DNA from: Legionella sp. MW5194
GTDB lineage: Bacteria; Pseudomonadota; Gammaproteobacteria; Legionellales; Legionellaceae
NCBI RefSeq assembly: GCF_016864235.1
Contig: NZ_CP045732.1
Span: forward strand, 1,488,001 to 1,552,000
DNA: 64,000 nucleotides
Direction: 5' to 3'
A program made the translations under genes and the position numbers. The notes below the pieces were generated by a model, which was not told the origin of the DNA, made no database searches, and saw only the letters and a program-made list of their open reading frames with translations. Shown in pieces: positions 1 to 8,311 of this stretch. Each line of letters starts with the position of its first letter. Position 1 is the first letter of the stretch.

Positions 1-690
1 AGGGTTCTGAAAGGTCAGTTCCACGGTGTTACCGCCGTATTCCGCAGCCAGGGTATCAAATAATTCGCCGAGGAGTGTCTGGGCTTCAAGAATCTCATGC
101 CTTGAGAGAGCGGGGGCAGGGTGGTTAATGGCACTGACAATAATGTCTTCCTTGGCTTTAAGCAATTGGTTAATGTAGCTTTGGGAGGCTTTAACTAACT
201 CATTCATTTCCGGTTCATTGGCAAATCGTTCGGGAAACTCGGAAATCAGTACCAGTTTGGGATTGATTTTGAACAAGTACTGATAAAAAACGAGCGTGCC
301 TTTAATCTGGTTATAAAGCGCTTTATTTGAGGAGTAGACCGCGTATTTCATTACTTCGGCATTCACGAAGTCGCTGGTCTTATAGAGAATACGTTGCCCT
401 TGATTGCTGAGAATGTCTTTCTTAACCTCTGCGACATAGCGATTGAACTCCACCGGTGATTTTTTGGCCAGCAACGCAAACAGGGGGCTTGCTTTTTTAA
501 TTTCATTTTCAAAATTGGCAGCCTGATAATAAGGGATCGCATAAGTACGGGTTAGAAACAAGGCAATCATCACCGCCAGAATAGTGAGCAGCGAAGCTGT
601 CTTTTTCTCAAGGTTGGCATAATAGGAAAGTCCAGCGACAAGGACTGCGGCTAACACGCCTGCGAGAATGTAAATGAGAATAGTCATCAT
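1..690 (-). CDS. Membrane protein of unknown function (C-terminus beyond window)
   Basis: The reading frame is open from an ATG at 690 to the left edge, giving the first 230 residues; the rest lies outside the window. Two hydrophobic stretches, roughly residues 3-22 and 31-49, form an N-terminal membrane hairpin. The following region is hydrophilic and mostly alpha-helical in composition, with no motif I recognise. A second ATG follows directly (MM start). The next gene is divergent, with a 214-bp gap that contains DnaA boxes. I do not recognise the family; the coding call rests on the long uninterrupted frame and on codon use like its neighbours. Confidence 0.8.
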   Translation of the reverse strand, partial: MMTILIYILAGVLAAVLVAGLSYYANLEKKTASLLTILAVMIALFLTRTYAIPYYQAANFENEIKKASPLFALLAKKSPVEFNRYVAEVKKDILSNQGQRILYKTSDFVNAEVMKYAVYSSNKALYNQIKGTLVFYQYLFKINPKLVLISEFPERFANEPEMNELVKASQSYINQLLKAKEDIIVSAINHPAPALSRHEILEAQTLLGELFDTLAAEYGGNTVELTFQNP

Positions 691-809
691 GAGCTCTTGT
701 TTTTATTCTTGTCTAAAGAATAGTACATGGTGTTTAAATCGCAGGACTTTCTACTGTAGGGATGAGAATTTTTTTACGGGTTCTTCTTAAGGGGCTTACG
801 GTGAGACGA

Positions 810-844
810 TTATCCACAAATTCTGTGGATAAGTCTGTGTATAC
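810..844. promoter_or_regulatory. Inverted pair of perfect DnaA boxes plus a near-consensus third
   Basis: TTATCCACA at 810-818 and its reverse complement TGTGGATAA at 824-832 are both perfect R1-type DnaA boxes, separated by five bases. TGTGTATAC at 836-844 is a one-mismatch box in the second orientation. They lie in the 214-bp gap between divergent genes (690, minus; 905, plus). None of the usual origin neighbours (dnaA, mnmG, rpmH) is in the window, so a DnaA-responsive promoter or a titration site is more likely than oriC. The role is inferred; the motifs are seen directly. Confidence 0.6.
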
Positions 845-904
845 GCTGTCATATGCTTTATAGTCTATAGTGATAAGCCAGAAGGGGCTAAAGGAGAAGA
901 AGGG

Positions 905-1309
905 ATGGGGATGGAACAAAAGATTGCGCAATTTTTTAGCTCAGAGGCCTATGCAGTGGTTGGCGCATCCAATGATCGCAATAAATTTGGTAATAAAGTG
1001 CTGCGTTGTTATTTACAACACCATAAAAACGTTTACCCTGTGCATCCAGCGGAAACCACTGTCGAAGGTCTGGCTGCTGTAAAAGCGGTGAGCCATTTGC
1101 CAGATACGGTGAAAAGTATTTCCATCGTCACGCCCCCGCCGGTCACTGAGAAAATCATTGCCGAGGCCATCGCGCGGGGGATTGAGAATGTATGGATACA
1201 ACCCGGCGCTGAGAGCAGAAAGGCAATGGATGAGGCATTGCAGCATGGCTTAAATGTGATCGGCGGAGGGCCTTGTATTTTGGTGGCGCTTGGCTGCGCT
1301 CTTGAGTAA
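905..1309 (+). CDS. CoA-binding domain protein (YccU type)
   Basis: A 134-residue single-domain protein matching the small CoA-binding family, a Rossmann fold related to the N-terminus of succinyl-CoA synthetase alpha. The glycine-containing first strand AVVGASNDRNKFG (residues 17-29), the central SIVTPPP (around 73-79) and the GIENVWIQPGAES segment followed by GGGPCI near the end are characteristic. The biochemical role of the family is unsettled. A purine-rich stretch (892-904) precedes the ATG; an in-frame ATG two codons later is also possible. It runs in the same direction as the next gene, 31 bases away. Confidence 0.85.
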   Translation: MGMEQKIAQFFSSEAYAVVGASNDRNKFGNKVLRCYLQHHKNVYPVHPAETTVEGLAAVKAVSHLPDTVKSISIVTPPPVTEKIIAEAIARGIENVWIQPGAESRKAMDEALQHGLNVIGGGPCILVALGCALE

Positions 1310-1340
1310 TCGCTTATCAATTGAAAAGACAGGTTGAACG

Positions 1341-1712
1341 ATGAATTTAAATCAGGACACACCGTCTGAAAGACTGTTTTCCTACGGAACATTGCGTTAT
1401 GAGGCGGTTCAACTGGCCACCTTTGGGCGAACCCTTTCAGGTAAAGCCGATGCGCTTTGTGGTTATTCATTATCTATGGTGACAATTCATGATCCCGATG
1501 TGGTTGCGACCAGCGGAGATGTCCTTCACCCGATTCTGCATTATACCGGTAAACAGTCCGATTGCGTGGAAGGGATGGTTTTTTATGTCAGTCTTGAGGA
1601 ATTGCAGCGGGCAGATGAATACGAAGTAGCCGAGTACCGGCGCGTTCAGGTTCAACTGGAGTCGGGAGAAGAAGCCTGGGTTTATGTCAGTGTGGAGGCG
1701 TTGAACACCTAG
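1341..1712 (+). CDS. Gamma-glutamylcyclotransferase / AIG2-like protein
   Basis: A 123-residue protein with the YGTLR motif near residues 16-20, which forms the substrate-binding loop of the gamma-glutamylcyclotransferase (AIG2/YtfP) fold. It also has the EGMVFYV segment around residue 76, where the catalytic glutamate lies in the family. Members cyclise gamma-glutamyl amino acids to 5-oxoproline or resolve gamma-glutamylamine crosslinks; the substrate cannot be assigned here. It sits 31 bases after the CoA-binding gene and may be co-transcribed. The next gene converges from the other strand. Confidence 0.82.
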   Translation: MNLNQDTPSERLFSYGTLRYEAVQLATFGRTLSGKADALCGYSLSMVTIHDPDVVATSGDVLHPILHYTGKQSDCVEGMVFYVSLEELQRADEYEVAEYRRVQVQLESGEEAWVYVSVEALNT

Positions 1713-1747
1713 CTGTCTTAAGACTTTCGGCGATGGCCGACTCCCGC

Positions 1748-2212
1748 TTAGGTTTGATGCGGCTTGATGGGTTTAAAATCGCCGTTTTTCAAGACAATAC
1801 CCCGATACAGCCCTTTGCATTCATTGGTACTCCACATCCCTTTGGTTACCCCTCGTGGTCCCCGTTTGAACAGGTAATAGTGAATGCGATCCTCCCACAC
1901 TTTGCCCCGACTCAAGCCACGGGCCCGGAGTTCTCCCTGCATGAAATAAAAATCATTAATGGCACGGACGTGAAACGTCGCCTGGTCAAGAATAATGCCC
2001 CGATTGGTGATGATGGGGTGGGTGAGCGCGTCTTTTACGGTATGAACAAAGCGTCCGGGTGTGTGTTCATCGCAATAGGTTTGATTAACGTAACGTTGGG
2101 CGGGTTCTGCCTGATAATAAGTGCCTTGCCAGAGTGTTGTGTCATCCGGCGCGGCAAAAACAGGGCATAAATTAACCAAAACCAGACAACCAACCAGCCA
2201 TTTCCCATTCAT
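1748..2212 (-). CDS. Secreted protein of unknown function
   Basis: 154 residues starting with a clear signal peptide (basic MNGK, hydrophobic core, VFA cleavage site near residue 20). The mature part is about 133 residues and rich in aromatic and charged residues. Its two cysteines, near residues 47 and 131, could form a disulphide. No catalytic motif is recognisable. It converges with the cyclotransferase gene, 35 bases apart, and probably has its own promoter in the 156-bp gap before the next divergent gene. The likely location is the periplasm or outside the cell. Confidence 0.72.
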   Translation of the reverse strand: MNGKWLVGCLVLVNLCPVFAAPDDTTLWQGTYYQAEPAQRYVNQTYCDEHTPGRFVHTVKDALTHPIITNRGIILDQATFHVRAINDFYFMQGELRARGLSRGKVWEDRIHYYLFKRGPRGVTKGMWSTNECKGLYRGIVLKNGDFKPIKPHQT

Positions 2213-2368
2213 TCTTATTCAATTCCGTACTGCCATTTTGCGGGGCTGCATTGTAATCCATTTTTTTTAAAAAGTATAAAATCAGCGTAGCGGTTAATAA
2301 TTCTGGCTTTTTAATGTTCTGTTAAGTTAGATTTGATATAAATGACTGTTCCAATCGATTGAAAACGC

Positions 2369-4096
2369 ATGAGCTCTCCTGCTTTCATTATTGAAAACAC
2401 CCTGGTTCAGGATAAAAAACGACAGGCGGCCATGCATGCTGCTGTCGATATTTCAGCCACGATGTTCAACTGTTTTTTTCATGCCTATGCCCTGCATCTG
2501 ATGGCTACCGGTCAGCCTTTCCCTGAGGATTTGTTCATCACCCACGAGACAGACACCAGTGAGGTTAACGCGTTAAAGTCCATCGTCAGCAGTGAGCGTG
2601 ACCTGTCCCTTTTTGAAGACTATGACCAGGTCAAGACTGGACTCAGGCAGGATCATCTGGCTGAAAAAGTGCTTGTGCTGGGAGTTTTATTTCGCAGCTG
2701 GTTTATTCATCGCGTCAAGGGCAACCCGAAAATGAAAGACCTGCTGTTTGATGGCAGGGATACGGTTGGCATTACCTTCTACCATTTAGTCGAAAGCTTT
2801 GATGCCGGTGAAGACTGGTTGAGGGAACAAATCAACGCATCAACGAACCATTACGAAGCCAATAAAATTTATTTCGATACACTGCACTTAAATCCGATCA
2901 CGCGCAGTTCGGCCTTGTCCTTTTGGGAAAAAACAGGCTTTACCAATTACCTTCGATACCTCAATCAATCCGGGGTGAAGGTCTTTGTGCATGAAGCTGA
3001 ATTTATGCTTCGCTTTAATGACATCTCCTACACGATTTATAATAAAATGGAGGGCTGCGTGTCTTCAGAAAGCAAGACTGGGGGACCTCATCTGGAGTTG
3101 GCGATTCATGCGGACTATGACCATTTTTATTTGATACCCAATGAGCGCACCGCGGATTTTCTTGAACATTACAGTGCCCAACACCGGCGAAGCCTCAGCG
3201 AGCGCAGTGACGTATTGAGTCTCGACGGTCACGACAAAGTGGCCTTGGCAAAAAAATCACCATTCTTGTTGCTGGCGGTCATGTTGCCAACGGCAGACCT
3301 GTCTGGAAAGACCCCACTGCAAGTCATGATTGAGCGGTTGCAGGAGTTAAAATCAGAAATGGCCTTGCGGCAGGACAAACCCCATTCTTTAGGGTTTTTT
3401 TCGGATGCAAAGAAAACCCTGAGCCAGGATTTAAACCACAAAACAATCCCTTCTGTCTCAGCAACAGCGGCTCATCCGTTGCAACTCTCATCGGATAGAC
3501 CTCCCTTGGCAACAATGAAATCCGCCGTCACTCCTCACGCCTTAATTCCAGCGATGGGAAGCGTCAAGCCCATATCACCGGCAAGAAAAAAGAAGCGTCA
3601 GCAGTTGACGGAACAGGAAAAAAATTATCCTTATGCGTTGTATGAGCTGGAGCGGAAGGTACGGGAATTTAAAGAATTAAGCGAGGATGGAAGAAAAACC
3701 AAATACAAGGAGGCTTTCGATGAAATCGACGCCATGCATCAAAATTTACAACGCTTCTGGAATGATTACAGAGCGTCCAATAAAAAGGAGAAGGCTTATG
3801 AACTTTTCGCAGAGAAGTCACTCGCGGAGATTGCCAAAAACAGGAAGCGAATTGAACACCATCGCGGTTGTGGGCAAATTGTAACCAATCTGGTGCTGGG
3901 GATCCTGGGTGTCGTGATCTTTTATTTTGCCGCCTGTGCCATTAAATGGGCTATTAACAAGCATTTTTTCTTTAAACCAAAAACGGAGACGGCCACCATC
4001 ATTCAAGTTCTTGTTGAAAATATGGAGAAGCTTAAGACAGCTGAAGCAGAGGAAGGGATTGACGAAGAGGTTATCAGTCTGGGATTAGGCAGTTAG
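2369..4096 (+). CDS. OTU-like cysteine protease with C-terminal membrane anchor; Dot/Icm effector candidate
   Basis: A 575-residue protein. Residues 27-44 hold NCFFHAYALHL, resembling the OTU nucleophile loop with C35 as candidate. Residues near 180-215 hold the W-x-Y-L-G-E pattern seen before the OTU beta-sheet. HADYDHFYLI places H252 where the catalytic histidine should be. The C-to-H spacing (217) fits the Legionella LOT-type deubiquitinases, which carry a large helical insertion. A helical stretch (about 410-500) leads to a transmembrane segment at about 504-530. The tail is acidic (AEEGIDEE), like the E-block of Dot/Icm substrates. The classical DG before the cysteine is absent. The gene is a monocistron with no good Shine-Dalgarno. 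The OTU and effector assignments are inference from motifs. Confidence 0.55.
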   Translation: MSSPAFIIENTLVQDKKRQAAMHAAVDISATMFNCFFHAYALHLMATGQPFPEDLFITHETDTSEVNALKSIVSSERDLSLFEDYDQVKTGLRQDHLAEKVLVLGVLFRSWFIHRVKGNPKMKDLLFDGRDTVGITFYHLVESFDAGEDWLREQINASTNHYEANKIYFDTLHLNPITRSSALSFWEKTGFTNYLRYLNQSGVKVFVHEAEFMLRFNDISYTIYNKMEGCVSSESKTGGPHLELAIHADYDHFYLIPNERTADFLEHYSAQHRRSLSERSDVLSLDGHDKVALAKKSPFLLLAVMLPTADLSGKTPLQVMIERLQELKSEMALRQDKPHSLGFFSDAKKTLSQDLNHKTIPSVSATAAHPLQLSSDRPPLATMKSAVTPHALIPAMGSVKPISPARKKKRQQLTEQEKNYPYALYELERKVREFKELSEDGRKTKYKEAFDEIDAMHQNLQRFWNDYRASNKKEKAYELFAEKSLAEIAKNRKRIEHHRGCGQIVTNLVLGILGVVIFYFAACAIKWAINKHFFFKPKTETATIIQVLVENMEKLKTAEAEEGIDEEVISLGLGS

Positions 4097-4189
4097 TGCC
4101 TGCGTCCATTTAAGTAAATCGCCCGCCTGACGATAAATAAGGCAATTCAGGCAAAGGGACTAAGCTAAGCGCTTCTTTAGGATAACAGG

Positions 4190-5779
4190 ATGCTTGATTC
4201 ACAAAATGAAGAAAAAAATCTGGCTTCCAAATGGCGGCTGTTGTTTGTCTATCACTTTTACCGTCTGGGCTGTGTGCTGCTCTTTTTTGGCATATTAATC
4301 TACGATGCTCTTGGTTTTCACGAGTACAACTGGCTATTTATTGCACTGAATACCATGTACCTGGTGATGGCGCTGCTCTTTCTTTATTTACAGTACCTTC
4401 ATCGCCCCGGCTTTAAGACGCAGGTCATCATCTCGGGAACCATGGACATCATTGCTCAGGCTTTACTCATCAGTCTGCTTGGTAATACCCGGTCCTGGCT
4501 AGGTATTCTGTTAAATGCGACCATTGCCGCGTTAAGTATTCTGGTGCCCGGACGTCTGGCCATTTTTTTTGCATCCATTGCCAGTTGCATGTTATTGGGT
4601 TTCAGTATCCTGCAATACATTCACAGTGACTCGGATAATTTAAGCACTTTCTTTTACAGTGGGGTTCATGGCGCCGGGATTTTTGCCACGGCAATTACCG
4701 CCTGGTACCTGGCTAACCGCGTCCGCGCCAGCGAAACACTGGCTGTGCATCGTAGCCACGAATTGGCCAGCATGCAGCGTATCAATGAATACATTGTCGA
4801 GCGGTTGCATTCCGGTGTGATTTATGTTGATGCCAATCAGACGATCAAATTAATTAATGGGGCAGCGCGTCAATTTTTTAACTGCCTGAAAACCCGGGAT
4901 CTGACGACCATTGAGGAGTTGTCCCCGACTTTGGCTAAAAAATACCAGGACTACCTTAAAAAAATCACGGATAATTTCCGTCCCGCCAAAACCATCATTA
5001 ACGATCCTTACCTGAGGGTTCATTTTTTTCCAACACCGGTTGGAACGAAGGTTGCGGTTTTAATCCTTTTAGATGACATGAGTGCGGTTTCACAGCAGGC
5101 ACAACAATTGAAACTGGCGTCTTTAGGGCGTTTTTCCGCCAGCATCGCTCACGAATTGCGTAACCCTCTGGGGGCCATATCGCATGCCGTGCAACTGATG
5201 GGAGAAAATAACACTCTCACGGAAGAGGATTTGCGGCTTAAAGAATTGATTATTAATAATTGCCATCGCATGAATCGGGTGATTAAAAATGTCATGCAGC
5301 TGTCAAGGAGGGAGCAATCCCAACAGCAAATCATTGATTTAGCTTCTTTTCTTACTCAGTTTAAGCAGGATTTCTGTAGTCATTCGGCCTGTTTGATTCA
5401 AATCGAACTGCCAGACGCACCCCTTTTGCCTTTTCATTTCGATAAAAGCCAACTTGAGCAAATTTTGGTTATACTTTGTGATAATGCCATTCAACACGGA
5501 AAGAATAAAACAGGTCAGGCAGAAATTACCATTAAAGCCAGGCAAACGGAGCAAAATACGCAGTTAATGGTCTGTGATACCGGTCCGGGTGTGAAAGAAT
5601 CCGTTATGGATGCCATTTTTGATCCATTTTTCAGTACGGTCAGAACCGGCTATGGTATGGGCCTTTATATTGCCCGTGATCTGTGCGAAATCAATCAGGC
5701 CAGCTTAAATGTGACGAATAGGGACCAGGGGTGTTGTTTTACCATCACCTTAAATCAGGCAAGTGAGATGCTATTATGA
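4190..5779 (+). CDS. pilS: Sensor histidine kinase PilS
   Basis: A 529-residue kinase. About six transmembrane segments occupy residues 15-180, followed by a linker/PAS-like region (about 195-300). The HisKA box SIAHELRNPLGAIS has the phospho-accepting H321. The N box is around 430-440 (LCDNAIQHG) and the ATP-lid glycines DTGPGV and GYGMGLYIA complete the HATPase domain. The polytopic sensor and the overlapping response-regulator gene (ATGA overlap at 5776-5779) identify it as PilS. In pseudomonads PilS phosphorylates PilR to switch on type IV pilin transcription with sigma-54. No pilin genes are in the window. Confidence 0.9.
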   Translation: MLDSQNEEKNLASKWRLLFVYHFYRLGCVLLFFGILIYDALGFHEYNWLFIALNTMYLVMALLFLYLQYLHRPGFKTQVIISGTMDIIAQALLISLLGNTRSWLGILLNATIAALSILVPGRLAIFFASIASCMLLGFSILQYIHSDSDNLSTFFYSGVHGAGIFATAITAWYLANRVRASETLAVHRSHELASMQRINEYIVERLHSGVIYVDANQTIKLINGAARQFFNCLKTRDLTTIEELSPTLAKKYQDYLKKITDNFRPAKTIINDPYLRVHFFPTPVGTKVAVLILLDDMSAVSQQAQQLKLASLGRFSASIAHELRNPLGAISHAVQLMGENNTLTEEDLRLKELIINNCHRMNRVIKNVMQLSRREQSQQQIIDLASFLTQFKQDFCSHSACLIQIELPDAPLLPFHFDKSQLEQILVILCDNAIQHGKNKTGQAEITIKARQTEQNTQLMVCDTGPGVKESVMDAIFDPFFSTVRTGYGMGLYIARDLCEINQASLNVTNRDQGCCFTITLNQASEMLL

Positions 5780-7119
5780 GTAAGACCAAGATCCTTGTGG
5801 TGGATGATGAACCGGACATCTGTGAATTGTTGTCGCTAACCTTAAAGCGCATGGGCTTAAATTGCGATACGGCCAATACTTATCAGCAAGGCATTCATTA
5901 CATCAATTCAGAGGATTATTCCCTGGTCCTTACGGACATGCATCTCCCTGACGGTGATGGCATTGAACTCGTAAAATACATTCAAAAAAGCCGCCCACAG
6001 ATTCCAGTGGCCGTCATCACGGCCTACGGTAACGTGGACGGTGCGGTCAATACGCTTAAGGCCGGGGCGTTTGATTACGTCTCCAAGCCAATCGATCTTC
6101 CCATGCTTAAGGATTTGGTAAAAACGGCCTTGTCCATGCAGCAAAAGCCCATGGTTTCACGCGATGATGTGCTGCTCGGCAATAGCCCCATCATGCAGGA
6201 ATTAAGACAAAACATCGGTAAACTGGCTCGTAGTCAGGCGCCTGTCTTTATACTTGGCGAGTCCGGGGTAGGCAAGGAATTGGTGGCGCAGTTGATTCAT
6301 AGCCAGGGACCGCGTGCCGAAAAACCCTTTATTCCGGTAAACTGCGGCGCTATCCCCTCGGAGCTCATGGAATCGGAATTTTTTGGCCATAAAAAAGGCA
6401 GCTTCACCGGCGCCATCGGTGACAAGTCCGGCCTGTTTGTGGCAGCCAATGGCGGCACCCTTTTTTTGGATGAGATTGCCGAGCTGCCCTTGGCCATGCA
6501 GGTAAAACTTTTACGGGCGATTCAGGAAAAAGCCATTAAGCCCATCGGCGAACACAATGAAATCCCTGTTGATGTACGGATTTTGAGCGCCAGTCATAAA
6601 AACCTGCAGAATGAAATTGCCTGCGGGCGATTCCGACAGGATTTGTATTACCGTGTCAATGTGATTGAATTGCGGGTGCCGACTCTCCAGGAACGGTTAT
6701 CGGATATCCCACTGCTGGCCAACCACATATTGCAGCATTTGGCCGCTGAGCAGCATCGCCCCATGGAACCCTTGTCCAAGGCCTGTATTCAGGCTCTGCA
6801 GAATTATCATTTTCCCGGTAACGTGCGCGAGCTTGAAAACATTCTGGAGCGGGCAATGGCGATGTGCGAGGGGAATACCATCAGCGTGGAGGATTTGCAT
6901 TTACCGGCAGCCCCCAGCATGCCTGTTGAAGATAAGACTGTACCGCAGCCTGTTACCCCCGTGCCGAAAAACCTCGATGGATCGCTTTACGAACATGAGA
7001 AAGAGTTGATTCTAAGCGCCCTTGAAAAAACAAAATGGAACCGCACAGCGGCGGCTAAACTGTTAGGGGTCAGTTTCAGAACATTAAGGTATCGCCTGAA
7101 GAAACTCGGCCTGGATTAA
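5776..7119 (+). CDS. pilR: Sigma-54-dependent response regulator PilR
   Basis: A 447-residue NtrC-family activator. The receiver domain has the D10-D11 acidic pair and phospho-acceptor D54 (LVLTDMHLPDG). The AAA+ domain has Walker A GESGVGKE near 159-166 and the sigma-54 contact loop GSFTGA around residue 215. The C-terminal Fis-type helix-turn-helix is around 422-445 (RTAAAKLLGVSFRTLRYRL). It overlaps pilS by four bases, so the two are translationally coupled. The expected role is to activate pilin and related promoters with RpoN. Its end overlaps the convergent RES toxin gene by four bases. Confidence 0.92.
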   Translation: MSKTKILVVDDEPDICELLSLTLKRMGLNCDTANTYQQGIHYINSEDYSLVLTDMHLPDGDGIELVKYIQKSRPQIPVAVITAYGNVDGAVNTLKAGAFDYVSKPIDLPMLKDLVKTALSMQQKPMVSRDDVLLGNSPIMQELRQNIGKLARSQAPVFILGESGVGKELVAQLIHSQGPRAEKPFIPVNCGAIPSELMESEFFGHKKGSFTGAIGDKSGLFVAANGGTLFLDEIAELPLAMQVKLLRAIQEKAIKPIGEHNEIPVDVRILSASHKNLQNEIACGRFRQDLYYRVNVIELRVPTLQERLSDIPLLANHILQHLAAEQHRPMEPLSKACIQALQNYHFPGNVRELENILERAMAMCEGNTISVEDLHLPAAPSMPVEDKTVPQPVTPVPKNLDGSLYEHEKELILSALEKTKWNRTAAAKLLGVSFRTLRYRLKKLGLD

Positions 7120-7844
7120 ACCGGTATCGTTTCTGAACCGAGTGCGGTTTGTCCCGTCAGGGATTTTTTATAAACGAAGGTAATCGCTTGTCCATCCCAG
7201 ACATAACTGTAGTGGCTTCCCTGTTTACAGCTGATGAGTGTTTTGGGTCGAAACAAGGCGAAATTTTTCCCCTCACCGCGTACGGAATGATAAACAAGAC
7301 CATCGTCGCCGCGCTTCTTAACCGCGGCGCCAAGACCCTGGCCGAACTGATAATCCGTGCGATGATAAACCGGATGTGTTTCCGGATTAAGCGACAGCAG
7401 GTCGTAGAGGGTTGCGTTAAACTGCGCCACAAGGCCTCGCATGTCGATTTCCTGAGCCGGTTCGTGGGTGTATTGTAAAAAGCGCTGACGATGATACACC
7501 GTTTCCGCGATCGCCGTTTCCAATCGTTCCGCCGCATAAAAGATGCCATAATCGCCATTGGAAAAACGGCTGCCATCGGGGTTGGTGTGGGTAAAAGCCG
7601 CCATGATAAAACCGCTTCCCGTGGTGCCAAACACCCTTTCTTTTGCAGGCAGCAGGCTTAAATTACCAATTTCATCCTGAATACGCGGATTGGTCAGGGA
7701 CTGCACCCTGTACAAGGCTTCGAACTCCGTGGCATCCGCCACATCCTCAAACAGTGAGATCGGAGGAAATTTGGAAGGAATTAAGCGATGGCAGCGCTGT
7801 GACGCAAACCCGGTCTTTTCCAATGTGTCGATGAGGGACATCAT
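7116..7844 (-). CDS. RES-domain toxin (NAD+-degrading)
   Basis: 242 residues with the RES fold: the early arginine in LYRVQ, the glycine-rich GSGFIMAAFTHTNPDGSRF stretch, then GDYGIFYAAERLETAIAETVYHR, the hallmark block of the family. RES toxins split NAD+ by phosphorolysis or hydrolysis and are held inactive by an Xre/MbcA/ParS-type antitoxin. The antitoxin gene lies just upstream and overlaps by four bases, giving the usual antitoxin-first order. The length is normal to slightly long and no break is seen. Activity is inferred from the family. Confidence 0.88.
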   Translation of the reverse strand: MMSLIDTLEKTGFASQRCHRLIPSKFPPISLFEDVADATEFEALYRVQSLTNPRIQDEIGNLSLLPAKERVFGTTGSGFIMAAFTHTNPDGSRFSNGDYGIFYAAERLETAIAETVYHRQRFLQYTHEPAQEIDMRGLVAQFNATLYDLLSLNPETHPVYHRTDYQFGQGLGAAVKKRGDDGLVYHSVRGEGKNFALFRPKTLISCKQGSHYSYVWDGQAITFVYKKSLTGQTALGSETIPV

Positions 7845-8239
7845 GCTTTACCGCCTCGCTCTGCATTTAAACGGCTGGCAATGGACCACAAGTCGACCAC
7901 ACGGCCTTGCATCATGATGGCCATGGCGGACTGGCCATTGAAAAAAGGCGCATGGTTTGGCTTTCGAACCCACCCATACACCGATTCGGGATGGGAAAAA
8001 AGGATGCGCAATGCCGCATGAATATTCAAAAGATAGGATAAACGTTCGGCCAAATCACGGCTTATCAGGGCCTTGTCCGGATCGCTTTTGTATTTAAACA
8101 GGGTGGAGCGTTTTAAACCCAGGAGCGTCTGCATTTCTTCGGTGCTGCAGTGCCATTTTTCAAGGATGGTCACGACTGCTTTAAAGGCGGCTTGCAAATC
8201 ATTCATGGTTAATGGGCTATTCGCGGTAAAAGGTATCAT
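7841..8239 (-). CDS. Xre/MbcA/ParS-type antitoxin of the RES pair
   Basis: A 132-residue protein with an N-terminal helix-turn-helix (around residues 30-60; MQTLLGLKRSTLFKYKSD) and a C-terminal toxin-binding region. In the C-terminal region, a VYGWVRKPN-type motif leads to a segment ending in FNGQSAMAIMMQGRVVDLWSIASRLNAERGG, typical of DUF2384 antitoxins. It should neutralise the downstream RES toxin and repress its own promoter, where two palindromes lie 28-72 bases upstream of the ATG. The ATG at 8239 follows a weak TAGGGA element. Confidence 0.88.
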   Translation of the reverse strand: MIPFTANSPLTMNDLQAAFKAVVTILEKWHCSTEEMQTLLGLKRSTLFKYKSDPDKALISRDLAERLSYLLNIHAALRILFSHPESVYGWVRKPNHAPFFNGQSAMAIMMQGRVVDLWSIASRLNAERGGKA

Positions 8240-8266
8240 CGTCGCTGTCCCTACTGGCTGTTCCTT

Positions 8267-8311
8267 AGTCTAAATATAGATTATTTTTTGCCTTTAGTCT
8301 ATATATAGACT
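8267..8311 (-). promoter_or_regulatory. Toxin-antitoxin promoter with two palindromic operators
   Basis: A perfect 16-bp palindrome, AGTCTATATATAGACT (8296-8311), and a near copy, AGTCTAAATATAGATT (8267-8282), have centres 29 bp apart. Read on the minus strand, TAGACT (8296-8301) is a -35 element. After a 17-base spacer comes TATATT (8273-8278), a good -10. Each palindrome therefore covers one promoter element, the arrangement expected for autorepression by the antitoxin. The upstream palindrome touches the stop codon of the protease gene. Confidence 0.75.

Noticed and set aside
2311-2326. TTAATGTTCTGTTAAG before the OTU-like gene as a PmrA-type box
   Set aside because: It resembles tandem TTAA-type half-sites, but I cannot match it confidently to a consensus, and the AT-rich gap makes chance matches likely.
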